Of a stretch of DNA of 64,000 nt, positions 8,471 to 17,780 are shown piece by piece. The DNA comes from Geitlerinema sp. PCC 7407 (GTDB lineage: Bacteria > Cyanobacteriota > Cyanobacteriia > PCC-7407), in the NCBI RefSeq assembly GCF_000317045.1, contig NC_019703.1, positions 3,852,934-3,916,933 of the forward strand, written 5' to 3'. The number at the start of each line of letters is the position of its first letter. The stretch's first letter is position 1. A program made the translations under genes and the position numbers. The notes beneath the pieces are model-generated. The model saw only the letters and a program-made list of their open reading frames with translations, did no database searches and had not been told where the DNA came from.

Positions 8471-8806
8471 CTAGGACTTGCTGAAGCCCAGGCCATGCTC
8501 TTCGGCGTAGCGCTCCATGAAGCGCATAAAGCGATCCCACTCCTCCGAGGAGCGCATGATGTAGGTCGCTTCTAGGGCTTCAGGCTGGCCATTGATAAAC
8601 TTCGCCTTCACCTCGCGGGTCATTACCTGGCCTTCCTCATCCACCAGATACATGCCTGTGATTTCTGCGTTGGATTCACCCACGAGAGCCTGGGGGCGCT
8701 CGAAGTAGAAGGTCGCCGTGCCGCTGCTACCATCGCGAGCCCGCGTCAGACGCACATCAGGGATCACCGCTTCGGACACACCTGGGGAAAATTGAATTTG
8801 AGCCAT
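8471..8806 (-). CDS. psb28: Photosystem II assembly protein Psb28
   Basis: Psb28 (PsbW-like 13 kDa protein) is a cytoplasm-facing assembly factor that binds the CP47-containing PSII intermediate during biogenesis and repair. The 111-residue product begins [20 protein letters not shown] and contains [11 protein letters not shown] and [10 protein letters not shown], matching the family in length and order. It is divergent from the downstream alcohol dehydrogenase gene. Confidence 0.94.
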   Translation of the reverse strand: MAQIQFSPGVSEAVIPDVRLTRARDGSSGTATFYFERPQALVGESNAEITGMYLVDEEGQVMTREVKAKFINGQPEALEATYIMRSSEEWDRFMRFMERYAEEHGLGFSKS

Positions 8807-8926
8807 AATCCTGAGCGTTTGTTTTTACATTTGGCAATTTTTCTTATTTTCCCATCATATGCTGTTCAGAGGGTGCAAGGGCCGAGAAACGGCGTTTTGC
8901 AGCCGGCAGTTGAGGAAGAGACGGAC

Positions 8927-9958
8927 GTGTTAGCAGCTTTACTGTACGGGAAAGAAGATTTGCGCCTAGAAACGGTGGCAGACCCCACCCCAGGCCCGGG
9001 TGAGGTGGTGATTCGGGTGGGCGCTGCCACCACCTGCGGCACTGACCTCAAGGTGTGGCGGCGGGGAGGCCATGCCCGGATGCTGAAGCCGCCGACCCTG
9101 TTTGGCCATGAGGCGGCGGGAAGCATCGTCGCCCTAGGGGCAGGAGTCACGGGCTGGCAAGTGGGCGATCGCGTGGTTGCCAACAACTCCGCCCCCTGCA
9201 TGACCTGCTTCTTTTGCCGCAAGCAGGAGTACTCGCTGTGCCCCGATCTGGTGTTCAACAACGGCACTTTTGCCGAGTATCTGAAGATTCCCGCTCCCAT
9301 TGTTCAGCACAATCTGCTGCCGACGCCGGACGACCTGCCGGACGCGCTAGCCTCGATGACGGAGCCCCTGGCCTGCGTCCTGCACGGGGTCGCGCGCTCC
9401 AATGTGAAGGCGGGCGATCGCGTGGCGATGCTGGGTGATGGGGCGATCGGGCTGATGTTTGTGGCGGCGCTGGTGCAGCGGGGCGCGGAGGTGCTGCTCT
9501 TTGGCGGCAGCGATCGCCGTCTGGCCATCGGCCAAGCCTTTGGGGCGGCCCACACCTTCAACTACCATCAGCAGCCCGACATTGCGGGCCTGGTGCGGGA
9601 GCTGACCGAGGGCTGGGGCGCGGACATCGTGGTGGAGGCCACGGGGGTGCCCAGCGTCTGGGAAACAGCGATCGCCTGCGGCCGGCCCGGCGCCACCATC
9701 AACCTGTTTGGCGGCTGCCCCCGCGACACCACCATCAGCGTCAACACCGAGCAGCTCCACTACAGCGAGCTCACCCTCAAGGGCGTTTTTCACAACACGC
9801 CTTTCTATGTGCGCGAGGCGCTGGCCCTGTTGGCGAGCCGGACGATTCCCTTCGAAAAACTAGTGAGTGAGGAGCGGCCCCTCGAAGATCTGGCAGCGGT
9901 GTTTGAGGCCATGAAGCAGCGCGAGGTGGTCAAAGTGGCGATCGCCCCCAGCCGCTAG
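8927..9958 (+). CDS. Zinc-dependent alcohol dehydrogenase, MDR superfamily
   Basis: A 343-residue medium-chain dehydrogenase resembling sorbitol/threonine dehydrogenases. It has a catalytic-zinc set CGTDLK and GHEAAG, a structural-zinc region with CMTCFFCRKQEYSLC, a Rossmann segment VAMLGDGAIGLMFVAAL, and a terminal EERPLEDLAAVFEAM. The structural zinc lobe has CxxCxxC then a more distant Cys, as usual. I chose GTG at 8927, which has GAGGAAGAG six bases upstream; the frame is open back to 8792 but that part overlaps psb28 and has no family match. Substrate unknown. Confidence 0.86.
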   Translation: MLAALLYGKEDLRLETVADPTPGPGEVVIRVGAATTCGTDLKVWRRGGHARMLKPPTLFGHEAAGSIVALGAGVTGWQVGDRVVANNSAPCMTCFFCRKQEYSLCPDLVFNNGTFAEYLKIPAPIVQHNLLPTPDDLPDALASMTEPLACVLHGVARSNVKAGDRVAMLGDGAIGLMFVAALVQRGAEVLLFGGSDRRLAIGQAFGAAHTFNYHQQPDIAGLVRELTEGWGADIVVEATGVPSVWETAIACGRPGATINLFGGCPRDTTISVNTEQLHYSELTLKGVFHNTPFYVREALALLASRTIPFEKLVSEERPLEDLAAVFEAMKQREVVKVAIAPSR

Positions 9959-10040
9959 ACGCCTGTCGGCGCGCCAGCCCTCTCCGTATCGCTCCCAGCC
10001 AGTGTTGTATTGGCTACAACCTGATAGTTTTGGGGGGCAG

Positions 10041-10072
10041 ATCGCCCATACTGAGTGCATCTAAATGACCCT
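10041..10072 (+). promoter_or_regulatory. Copy 1 of a repeated upstream motif
   Basis: Bases 10041-10070 align without gaps to 10901-10930 with 23 of 30 identities; the most conserved parts are ATCGCC, CTGAG and CTAAATG. It lies 130 bases before the secreted protein gene at 10201, and the other copy is upstream of the aminotransferase gene at 11134. CTAAAT could serve as a -10 element. Confidence 0.35.
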
Positions 10073-10200
10073 TTTCCCTGCGGCAATCGTCACGTCACGG
10101 AGATCGGGGGACCTCGTGGCGTCTCACGAAGTTTGCCTGAGCCCACCCGGATCGCCGTGATCCTTGCCCCAAGGGGTCGAACCCAACAGGAGGAGCACTA

Positions 10201-10791
10201 ATGAAACCCATCTTTCGCTGGTCTATGTGGTGCTTGGGAGCTCTCTGGCTCAGCAGCAGCCGTCCTGCCGCTGCGCTCCCGGGCCAGCTCACCGAGGAGG
10301 TCACCGCCTGGATCCAGGGAAACCCCACCCTGCGCCCCAGCAGCGGCGAAACCCTGCTCGTCCGGAAATTCGACACGGCGGCCCAGCGCTTCACCTTCCA
10401 GGCGTCGGTGCTGCCCCCCGGCAAGGTGTCTCCCATCGGCAACTCGGGCCGCGTGCGCACCGAGCGCATTTCCCTGTTTGACATGATCAACGGGGTGACC
10501 GAGGAGCGGCTCGCTGAGTCCCTGCGGGCGATCTACGGCCTCGATATTTATCAAGACTTTGAGCGGGCGCAGGTGGTCTACAGCTATCCCGGCCCCATGG
10601 CCGTCGACCAAGCTCGCAATCGCCAAACGCCTCTCCAGGCAGCTCTCCAGGGCCAGCTGCGCCTGGGCGATCGCTTTGGGTACTGGGTGGAAACGGCGCC
10701 AGCGCGCACGGGCCAGTCCTATACCGGGCAGCTGGTGGTGTTTCTGCGCGAGGACCTCGACAAGCTGGAAACGGAGCTGCGCAATCGCTAG
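10201..10791 (+). CDS. Secreted protein of unknown function at the head of the exopolysaccharide block
   Basis: A 196-residue protein with an N-terminal signal peptide (basic start, hydrophobic residues 8-20, likely cleavage after RPAAA). The mature part has no motif I recognise; it ends in an acidic/basic helix LREDLDKLETELRNR. The ATG is preceded by a strong AGGAGGAG-type ribosome site. Position upstream of the aminotransferase, exosortase and Wza/Wzc genes and a shared upstream motif suggest, but do not show, a role at the cell surface. Confidence 0.72.
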   Translation: MKPIFRWSMWCLGALWLSSSRPAAALPGQLTEEVTAWIQGNPTLRPSSGETLLVRKFDTAAQRFTFQASVLPPGKVSPIGNSGRVRTERISLFDMINGVTEERLAESLRAIYGLDIYQDFERAQVVYSYPGPMAVDQARNRQTPLQAALQGQLRLGDRFGYWVETAPARTGQSYTGQLVVFLREDLDKLETELRNR

Positions 10792-11133
10792 GCATCTGGG
10801 GGCGATCGCCCCTCACCGACCTCTCAGACTTCCGGGGCGAAGAGGCCCATCAGTCCCCTTCCAAGGCCCTAGGGGATGGGGGGAGTACGGACAAGGGGCG
10901 ATCGCCGATCCTGAGCGTGGCTAAATGCCCTAAGCGAGAGCTGAAGCGGAATTCGGGTACCCTAGGACCACCCTACTCTCAGAAAATTCAAGGGCCGTTC
11001 ATCTGGCAGCGGCTGCTTTCACAGACTCTTCACCGAAGCACCCCCTGAAAACACCGCTTCGTCGCCCATAACTAGAGTAGGTCTTTTGACGGATTGACCC
11101 GGCCTCTATCCACCGCCTTTGCGACTCTCTGCC
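10792..11133. other. 342-base spacer before the aminotransferase gene
   Basis: No coding frame is credible. It holds two HIP1-type palindromes, the second copy of the repeated motif (10901-10932) and an otherwise unremarkable leader of about 200 bases before the ATG at 11134. The promoter of the exopolysaccharide/exosortase genes is probably here. Confidence 0.4.
10901..10932 (+). promoter_or_regulatory. Copy 2 of a repeated upstream motif
   Basis: Partner of the motif at 10041-10072 (23 of 30 bases identical, no gaps). It lies about 200 bases before the aminotransferase start. Two copies in front of two consecutive genes of one block fit a common regulator or promoter class. Confidence 0.35.
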
Positions 11134-12300
11134 ATGACTTACGCCAACGTTCAGGTTCCGTTTGTTGATTTCAGCTTTCAGCACGGCCCCATTCAGGCAG
11201 AGCTCGATGCTGCGCTCCAGTCGGTGGTCCAGCGGGGCGACTTCGTCCTGGGTCAGGCCGTCAGCGATTTTGAGGCCAGTTTTGCAGCGGCCTGCGGCAC
11301 CGGCTACGGAGTGGGCGTCGGCTGCGGCACCGATGCGATCGCCTTGGGGCTCCAGGCCTGCGGGATCGGTCCGGGAGACGAGGTTTTGATTCCAGCCAAC
11401 ACCTTTGTGGCTACCCTGATCGGGGTGATGCGCACGGGGGCAACGCCGGTGCTGGTGGACTGCGATCGCGCCACTGCTCTGATTGATCTGGAAGCCGCCG
11501 CGCGGGCCGTCACGCCCAACACGCGGGCCATTGTGCCTGTGCACCTCTACGGCCAGATGGTGTCTCCGCGATCGCTTTTGGACTTTGCCCAAGCCCACAA
11601 GGTCTTGATTTTTGAAGATGCGGCCCAGGCGCACCTAGCCGAGCGAGAAGGCTATCGCGCCGGATCTATCGGCATCGCGGCCGCCTTTAGCTTTTATCCC
11701 AGCAAAAATCTGGGGGCCTTTGGGGACGGCGGCATGGTGGTAACCCAGGACGCCAGCGTGGCCCAAACCCTGCGATCGCTGCGCAACTACGGCGCCCCTC
11801 GCAAGTACTACCATACGGACTACGGCACCAATAGCCGCCTTGACACGCTCCAGGCCGCAGTGCTGCAAGTCAAGCTGCCCCACCTGCACTCTTGGAATCA
11901 AAGCCGAAACCAGGCAGCTCAGCACTACGATCAGCTGCTGGCCCCGCTGCAAGACTACGGCATCGTGCCCATGCGAAACGACAGCGGCCCAGGCCACGTC
12001 TATCACCTGTACGTTCTGAAGGTTGACGCCGCTTGCTCCCTCGATCGCGCCGCGATCCAGACCGGCCTCGAGCAGCTGGGCATCCTAACCGGCATTCACT
12101 ACCCCTTGCCCTGCCATTTGCAGCCCGCCTTCCAGAAACTGGGCTATCATCCCGGTGACTTCCCCAGCGCGGAGGCCCTGTGCGAGCAAATTGTGTCTCT
12201 ACCGATGTATCCTGGCCTGGAATTTGGGCAAATTCAGTTAGTGGTCGACAGCCTCAAGGCGCTTTTGACCGCCAATGCTCCTGCCGTTATACCTGCTTAA
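11134..12300 (+). CDS. DegT/DnrJ/EryC1/StrS-family aminotransferase
   Basis: A 388-residue PLP-dependent enzyme of the family that transaminates keto-sugar nucleotides for surface polysaccharides. Signatures include GCGTDAIALGL for cofactor binding, EVLIPANTFVAT, FEDAAQAHLAE with the PLP-ring Asp, SFYPSKNLGAFGDGG with the Schiff-base Lys, and RLDTLQAAVL followed by a late GIHYPLPCH. The ATG at 11134 is preferred to an in-frame TTG 15 bases earlier. The cyanoexosortase gene starts 12 bases after its stop, so it probably leads the exosortase operon and may supply an amino sugar for the polymer exported by the Wza/Wzc pair downstream. Confidence 0.9.
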   Translation: MTYANVQVPFVDFSFQHGPIQAELDAALQSVVQRGDFVLGQAVSDFEASFAAACGTGYGVGVGCGTDAIALGLQACGIGPGDEVLIPANTFVATLIGVMRTGATPVLVDCDRATALIDLEAAARAVTPNTRAIVPVHLYGQMVSPRSLLDFAQAHKVLIFEDAAQAHLAEREGYRAGSIGIAAAFSFYPSKNLGAFGDGGMVVTQDASVAQTLRSLRNYGAPRKYYHTDYGTNSRLDTLQAAVLQVKLPHLHSWNQSRNQAAQHYDQLLAPLQDYGIVPMRNDSGPGHVYHLYVLKVDAACSLDRAAIQTGLEQLGILTGIHYPLPCHLQPAFQKLGYHPGDFPSAEALCEQIVSLPMYPGLEFGQIQLVVDSLKALLTANAPAVIPA

Positions 12301-12312
12301 ACCACTTAAACC

Positions 12313-13218
12313 ATGGGAATCGCGCGCAAACTGCCGATCAGTGACGGTCCTCTCTGGGGGGCGGGCCTGGTCGCGCTCCTGACGGCCCTCTACGCTCCGC
12401 TGCTGTGGCACTGGGTGGACGGCTGGCTCAACAAATCCATCGGCATTGAGCACGAGTACTTTAGTCACGGTCTGATTGGCCTGCCCTTCGCGGCCTACAT
12501 TGCCTGGAGTCAGCGGGCGGCGTGGGGCCAGCTGCGCGATCGCGCTCATCCCCTGGGGGCGGCGCTCCTGGGGCTGGGGGCCGCCTTTTACCTCAGCTCG
12601 ATCACGGACCTGGTGAATCTTTCGCTGCCGGTGCTGCTGGCGGGGATCTGCCTGTGGCTCAAGGGAGTGCCGGGCCTGCGGCTGCAGTGGTTTCCGCTGC
12701 TGCTCGTGCTGCTGGCCACGCCCAATGACGTGCCGTATCTGCTAGCCCCTTACACGCTGCCCCTACAAACCTTCATCGCGGGGACGGCGGGGTTCATTTT
12801 GATTCAGATGGGGCTGGATGTGACGGTGCGGGAGATTTATCTCTATGTGGGGGGCCGGATTGTGGAGGTGGCCCCCTACTGCGCCGGGCTGAAGATGCTG
12901 TTTACCAGTCTGTACGTCGGGCTGATGCTGCTGTACTGGACCGGGGCGATCGCCTCTCGCCGCCACACGATCGCCCTGCTCAGCGGCGCGATCGCCATTA
13001 GCGTCACCGCCAACATTATTCGCAACACGCTCCTGACTTACTTCCACGGCACAGGCCAAGACGGGGCTTTTCACTGGCTCCACGAAGGCTGGGGCGGTGA
13101 TGTGTACTCCACTCTGATGCTGGGGGCGATTGTTGTGCTTTTGCAGGTGATCGAGCGCTACTGGCCAGAGCCCGCCCCAGAGACGGCTGGAGCCCTCCCT
13201 GGAGACAACGCACCATGA
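12313..13218 (+). CDS. crtB: Cyanoexosortase B
   Basis: Exosortases are multi-pass membrane cysteine transpeptidases thought to cleave the C-terminal PEP-CTERM tail of exported proteins. This 301-residue protein has about eight hydrophobic segments and the expected catalytic set: Cys190 in EVAPYCAGLKM, Arg237 in NIIRNTLLTYFHG, and His254/His257 in FHWLHEGWGGD. The HEGWGGD ending and the neighbour that overlaps it identify the cyanobacterial type B subfamily. Its stop overlaps the ATG of the partner gene (13215-13218). The symbol crtB here means cyanoexosortase, not the carotenoid gene of the same name. No PEP-CTERM substrate is visible in this window. Confidence 0.88.
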   Translation: MGIARKLPISDGPLWGAGLVALLTALYAPLLWHWVDGWLNKSIGIEHEYFSHGLIGLPFAAYIAWSQRAAWGQLRDRAHPLGAALLGLGAAFYLSSITDLVNLSLPVLLAGICLWLKGVPGLRLQWFPLLLVLLATPNDVPYLLAPYTLPLQTFIAGTAGFILIQMGLDVTVREIYLYVGGRIVEVAPYCAGLKMLFTSLYVGLMLLYWTGAIASRRHTIALLSGAIAISVTANIIRNTLLTYFHGTGQDGAFHWLHEGWGGDVYSTLMLGAIVVLLQVIERYWPEPAPETAGALPGDNAP

Positions 13219-13949
13219 AGTCTCTCCAGGCCTCTTGGCAGCGCTTCCAGGGCTCCAAAGTGGCCATGCTGGCTTTTTTCGCGACCCTGGCTGTGGTGGG
13301 TACAGCCTCGGGCTATCTCCAGGGGCGCTGGTCCTGGCAGAGCGTCCCCAGCGTGCCCACCCAAAGGCAGTTGCAGGGGCTGCGCGGCAGCGGGCTCACC
13401 CTGCCAGGCTGGCAGAGCGTGGAGCAGCAGGTGGTCCAGCTAGGGGACGGCAAGTGGTCGGTTCAGGTGCTCCAGCGGGGCGAAGCGTCGGCGGTGCTGA
13501 TGCTGCTGCCCCAAATGGACAAAGACGCCAAACCTCAGGTGGAGTGGACCGACATCAATGGCGCCTACCAGTGGCAAACCGATTCCTTTGGCCGGCTCAA
13601 GTTCACCGTCACCGAGCCGACCACGGGGGCCCAGGCCGCCGTCACGGCGAGGATCTTTCGGGGCTGGACCCAGCAGCAAACCTACGCAGTGGTGCAGTGG
13701 TACGCCTGGCCTACTGGTGGTCATCCTGAGGTCAGTCACTGGTTTTGGGCCGATCGTGCCGCGCAGCTGCGGGGAGACTTTGGGGCGCCAGCGGCGGCCC
13801 GCCGCCAGGGCTGGGTCGCCGTGAATCTGCTTTTGCCGATGGAACCTTTGGCCGATCTGGAACCGTCCAAAGCCTCAGCCCAAGCCCTCGCCGAGCAGGT
13901 CCAGGCTCAGCTAATGGCGGGACCGCTGGCCTCCGGATCGAGGCGCTGA
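13215..13949 (+). CDS. Cyanoexosortase B system-associated protein
   Basis: A 244-residue protein with one N-terminal membrane anchor (about residues 15-33) and an exported domain. It overlaps the exosortase gene by four bases (ATGA), which implies translational coupling and a working partnership. The exported domain includes the conserved-looking QLRGSGLTLPGW, a repeated use of Gln/Trp, and GHPEVSHWFWADRAAQL. Such EpsI-like partners accompany exosortases in exopolysaccharide clusters and may assist transpeptidation or couple it to polymer export. Assignment rests mainly on position and overall look. Confidence 0.78.
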   Translation: MKSLQASWQRFQGSKVAMLAFFATLAVVGTASGYLQGRWSWQSVPSVPTQRQLQGLRGSGLTLPGWQSVEQQVVQLGDGKWSVQVLQRGEASAVLMLLPQMDKDAKPQVEWTDINGAYQWQTDSFGRLKFTVTEPTTGAQAAVTARIFRGWTQQQTYAVVQWYAWPTGGHPEVSHWFWADRAAQLRGDFGAPAAARRQGWVAVNLLLPMEPLADLEPSKASAQALAEQVQAQLMAGPLASGSRR

Positions 13950-14167
13950 GGCGCTGGAAAAGAGAAATAAGATCTCCCCATGCCTCGCTTCAGTTTTGGC
14001 TCCTTGGGGGAGGGCTGAGCTCTGCCCTAGCTGTCCCGCTGAGGTTTTCGCGATATCCCGGTCGCTCCCAGTGGACGCCGAGGATTCCCCCCTGGTAGGT
14101 TGATGGGTGCGATCGCCCTTGGCCTTCACGAGTCCTCTTGTTTTTGGCTGTGACGCCTTCGTTTGCT

Positions 14168-15457
14168 ATGCCCCCTGCACCGCTTGCCCCCGCTCGCCGC
14201 TTGGCGGCCGCCTCCCTTGCTAGCCTCTATTCCTGGGCGATCGCCTCCTCCGGGACCGCCCTGCTCTGGGGCCTCCAGATCGCCCTGCCCGGCCGGGCCC
14301 AGGCCCAATCTGTGCCGGTGTTGGCCCCCGATCCGACCCTGAGCGTTCCTGGCGTGCCCACGACGCCCAATCCGGGCGATCGCCTGGTCAATCCGTCCTC
14401 CGGTGCCCTAGACAACTTCCTGGTGCCCACCAATCCAGGCAGCTTCGCCCCGCCCGATCTCCTAGACGGCCCCAATGCTGATCCAACCATTAAATTCAAG
14501 CGCTATCGCCTCGGTCCCGGAGACGCGATCGCCGTCAGCGTCCAGCAGTTTCCCGATCTGAGCCTGCAAACCACCATCAACCCCGAGGGCAACATCGTCA
14601 TGCCCCTGGTGAACGCGATCCCCCTGGAGGGACTGACCCTGGGCGAAGCCGAAGCCCTGATCCGCCAAAGCCTCGATCGCTACATCATCGAGCCTCAGGT
14701 TTCCGTGGCCCTGCTGGCCCAGCGCCCCGTCCAGGTCACGGTCCTGGGCGCCGTCGCCAAACCCGGCTTCTATCCGCTGCCGGTGCCCCGAGTCTCAGTG
14801 GCCCTGCTCCAGGCCGGCGGCAGCATGACCAACGCTGACCTGCGGGAGGTGGCTATTCGTCGCACCCTCGTCGACGGCTCGATCATTGAACAAAAAATTG
14901 ATCTCTTTAGCGCGCTCAAGGACGGCAGCGCGCTGCCCGATCTGCGCTTAGAAGATGGCGACTCGGTCTTTGTACCCGAGCTCGAAGGGGGTAAGGACGA
15001 AACCTACGATCGCTTCTTGGTGGCGCGATCGACCCTGGCCAAGCAGCAGATCAGCATTCGAGTCCTGAGCTACGCTGGACCTAGGGGCGGCGCCGTCGGC
15101 AACCTGACCCTCCCCAACGGCAGCACCTTCCTCGACGCCCTAGGGGCAATCGGCCCCAACCCCGACAACGCCAACCTGCGCAAAATCGCCCTAGTGCGGT
15201 TTGACCCTGAGCAAGGCAAGGCAATTACTCGCACCCTGGACGCGCGCAAGGCCCTGGCAGGCGACATTTCCCAAAATGTGCCGCTCCAGGAGAATGACGT
15301 GATCGTCGTCGGTCGAAATCTGGTCGCCCGCATCACCTACGCCCTAGGAACCTTCACCCAGCCCTTTAGAGATGTCCTGGGCTTTTTGCTTTTCTTCGAC
15401 GAGCTGCAAAATAGTGCAAGCAGCCTCTTCGGCCCCGCAGGCAATGATGATAATTGA
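14168..15457 (+). CDS. Polysaccharide biosynthesis/export protein, Wza-like with SLBB domains
   Basis: An outer-membrane polysaccharide export protein. From ATG 14168 the 429-residue product has a signal peptide (RR in the n-region, cleavage likely after GRAQA), a Pro-rich linker, a Poly_export domain starting YRLGPGDAIAVSV and running through EPQVSVALLA, then SLBB domains beginning VQVTVLGAVAKPGFYPL and VLSYAGPRGGAVGNL. GTG 14150 and TTG 14138 are alternative in-frame starts. It lies just upstream of a Wzc/GumC-like gene, the usual pairing for Wzx/Wzy-type export. The C-terminus is hydrophobic (LGFLLFF) then polar. Confidence 0.88.
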   Translation: MPPAPLAPARRLAAASLASLYSWAIASSGTALLWGLQIALPGRAQAQSVPVLAPDPTLSVPGVPTTPNPGDRLVNPSSGALDNFLVPTNPGSFAPPDLLDGPNADPTIKFKRYRLGPGDAIAVSVQQFPDLSLQTTINPEGNIVMPLVNAIPLEGLTLGEAEALIRQSLDRYIIEPQVSVALLAQRPVQVTVLGAVAKPGFYPLPVPRVSVALLQAGGSMTNADLREVAIRRTLVDGSIIEQKIDLFSALKDGSALPDLRLEDGDSVFVPELEGGKDETYDRFLVARSTLAKQQISIRVLSYAGPRGGAVGNLTLPNGSTFLDALGAIGPNPDNANLRKIALVRFDPEQGKAITRTLDARKALAGDISQNVPLQENDVIVVGRNLVARITYALGTFTQPFRDVLGFLLFFDELQNSASSLFGPAGNDDN

Positions 15458-15561
15458 CAAATTGCTTGAGCAACCGTCACTTTTTGCTTTGATGGACGAT
15501 ACAGCGGCACCAAGCCCACTGGCTGGGCTCCACCGCGCTAACTCCGAGGACATTCACGACC

Positions 15562-17721
15562 ATGACGCCCCCCTTTGTTAAGCGCTATTTGATCGCTCTC
15601 GACCGTTACAAGTGGCTGGGACTAGCGGGATTTGTCGTGGTGGTGGGCATTTCGGGGGCAGTGGCGCTCCAGCCATCGGATCCGCCGACCTATGAGGCGT
15701 CGGGCAAGCTGGTCTATAGCCCCCCGCCGGTGACCTTTTCGCAAACGGGGACTGAGATTCAGCAGCAGGCGCAGATGATTCCGGAGGAGGTGCTGCTGTC
15801 GGACAGCCTCGTCAGCGTGATTGCGGAGCGGCTGGATTTGTCGCCGCTTCAGCTCGCCAAGACGGTGCGGATCAAGCGAGAAGACAATGTCCTCACCTTG
15901 CGCTATGTCGACGGCAATCCCCAGCGCAGCACGCTGGTGGTCGACCGGCTCATGGAGGGGATGGTGGAGCAAAGCCGCATGCTGAATTCGGCGCGGCAGC
16001 GATCGATTTTGGAGGAGATCAATCGGCGGCTACCGTCGGTGACCCAGGAGCTGCGGGAGGCTGAGGACCGGCTCCAGGAGTACGACCGGCGGGAAGGTCC
16101 GGCCCTGCTGGCGGCCCAAAGCGGCTCCTTGGTGGAGTACATCACGGGAATGCGATCGCAGCAGCAGCAAATCCAGATCAATCTCAACGCCGTGGAGGCC
16201 CGCATCAACAACCTCCAGGGCAAACTGGGCCTGACTCCGGACCAGGCCTACGCCTCTTCGGCCCTGAGCGCCGACCCGATCATCGCGGATGCTCGGGCCA
16301 AGCTGTACCAGGCGGAAGCCCAGATGCAGCTGCTGGGCCAAAGCCTGCGCCCCGAGCACCCCCAGATGGTGGCGCTCCAGCAGCAGCGGGAGGCCTACGA
16401 GGCGGTGCTGCGCGATCGCGCCTTGGAGGTGATTTCAGGCAATGGCCAAGCCGCTCCCCTGGCCGCTGGAGACCAGATTCGCCAGAGCAGCAGCCTGGAT
16501 CCGGCGCGCCAGTCCCTGGCCAATCAGCTGGTGGGGCTGCAAAGCGAGCGAGAGGCGCTCCAGCAGCAGCTGATTACCAGCCGGGGCCTCGAGGAGCAGT
16601 ACCGCCGGGAGCTAGAAAATATTCCCAACAAGCAGCTAGAGCGGGCTCGCCTCGAGCAGCAGGTGGCCCTGAAGCGCACGCTCTATGACCAGATTCAGGC
16701 GAAGCTCGTCGATACCCAGGCAGCCCAGGCGGAGGCGGTGGGCAGTCTGAGCATTGCTAGCCCCGCCCGGATCACCAATGAAAACCGCTCAGAATCCAAT
16801 CCGCTGATTACCCTGCTCATCGGGGGCGTGGTGGGCATCTTGGTGGGGGGCGGCGTGATTTTCTTGCTCAATGTGCTGGAGGGCCGCTTCTACACCCTGG
16901 AGGAGGTGCGCGAGGCGCTGCGCCAGCGCGACGTGACGGTGCTGGGCATTTTGCCGCTGCTGGAGGCCGAGGAGCCAGACATGCTGCCGGTGGCGATCGC
17001 CCTCGACTCGCCCTATCTGGAGTTTTATGAGCGCTTTCGCAGCAACCTGCGGCGGGCGGGCGAGACGCCGGCCAAGCTGGTCCTATTTACCAGCGCCCTC
17101 GATGGTGAGGGCAAAACCGTCACGGCCTACAACCTGGCGATCGCCTCCGCCCACGCTGGCAAGCGCACCCTGATTATTGAAGCGGACCTGCGATCGCCCT
17201 CGGAGGCCAAGGCCCTCAAGGTGGCTCCCGATCCAGACAGCACCATCGAGCCCCTGCGCTACTACGGCCAGATCGGCGACTGCATTCGCCTGGTCCCCGA
17301 GGTAGAAAATCTCTACGTTATTCCCAGCCCCGGTCCCCAGCGCCAGGCCGCGGCCATCCTGGAGTCCAGCGAGATGCGCCGCCTGATCGACGATGTGCGG
17401 GGCCGCTTCGACCTCGTGGTCATTGACACGCCCTCCCTCAGCCGCTGCAACGACGCCCTGCTGCTGGAGCCCTTTACCGATGGCATCGTGCTGGTGACGC
17501 GTCCGGGCTATACCCAGGACAGCTTGATGGGAGCCGCCATTGATGAGTTTGTCGAATCCGATCTCAATCTCCTGGGCGGCGTGATTGCGGGGGCGGATGT
17601 GGCGGTGACGCTGCCGCTGCCGACCCATGACCTGCCGCCAGAGGACGAAGAGGCGATGCCCTTGGAGGACTTGGAGGCTCACAGCGATCGCGAAGAGGTG
17701 GGGTCCGCGCCCCGAAGCTAG
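15562..17721 (+). CDS. Wzz/GumC-like chain-length regulator with C-terminal BY-kinase-type ATPase
   Basis: A 719-residue inner-membrane polysaccharide co-polymerase. TM1 spans about residues 18-36, then a long periplasmic coiled-coil region (Gln/Glu/Arg-rich, 130-400), TM2 about 416-438, and a cytoplasmic ATPase. The ATPase has Walker A DGEGKT (514-519), Walker A' EAD (540-542) and Walker B VVIDTPS around D622. The tail after the ATPase is acidic (PPEDEEAMPLEDLEAHSDREE) and contains no tyrosine, unlike the Tyr-rich tails autophosphorylated in Wzc and CapAB, so kinase autoregulation may differ. Start ATG 15562, 104 bases after the exporter gene. Confidence 0.87.
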   Translation: MTPPFVKRYLIALDRYKWLGLAGFVVVVGISGAVALQPSDPPTYEASGKLVYSPPPVTFSQTGTEIQQQAQMIPEEVLLSDSLVSVIAERLDLSPLQLAKTVRIKREDNVLTLRYVDGNPQRSTLVVDRLMEGMVEQSRMLNSARQRSILEEINRRLPSVTQELREAEDRLQEYDRREGPALLAAQSGSLVEYITGMRSQQQQIQINLNAVEARINNLQGKLGLTPDQAYASSALSADPIIADARAKLYQAEAQMQLLGQSLRPEHPQMVALQQQREAYEAVLRDRALEVISGNGQAAPLAAGDQIRQSSSLDPARQSLANQLVGLQSEREALQQQLITSRGLEEQYRRELENIPNKQLERARLEQQVALKRTLYDQIQAKLVDTQAAQAEAVGSLSIASPARITNENRSESNPLITLLIGGVVGILVGGGVIFLLNVLEGRFYTLEEVREALRQRDVTVLGILPLLEAEEPDMLPVAIALDSPYLEFYERFRSNLRRAGETPAKLVLFTSALDGEGKTVTAYNLAIASAHAGKRTLIIEADLRSPSEAKALKVAPDPDSTIEPLRYYGQIGDCIRLVPEVENLYVIPSPGPQRQAAAILESSEMRRLIDDVRGRFDLVVIDTPSLSRCNDALLLEPFTDGIVLVTRPGYTQDSLMGAAIDEFVESDLNLLGGVIAGADVAVTLPLPTHDLPPEDEEAMPLEDLEAHSDREEVGSAPRS

Positions 17722-17780
17722 GCCGCACAGTCGCGCCCCTGCCTGTAAGGTAGGAAAAGCGTTGCTGGGCGTTGAGGGTG

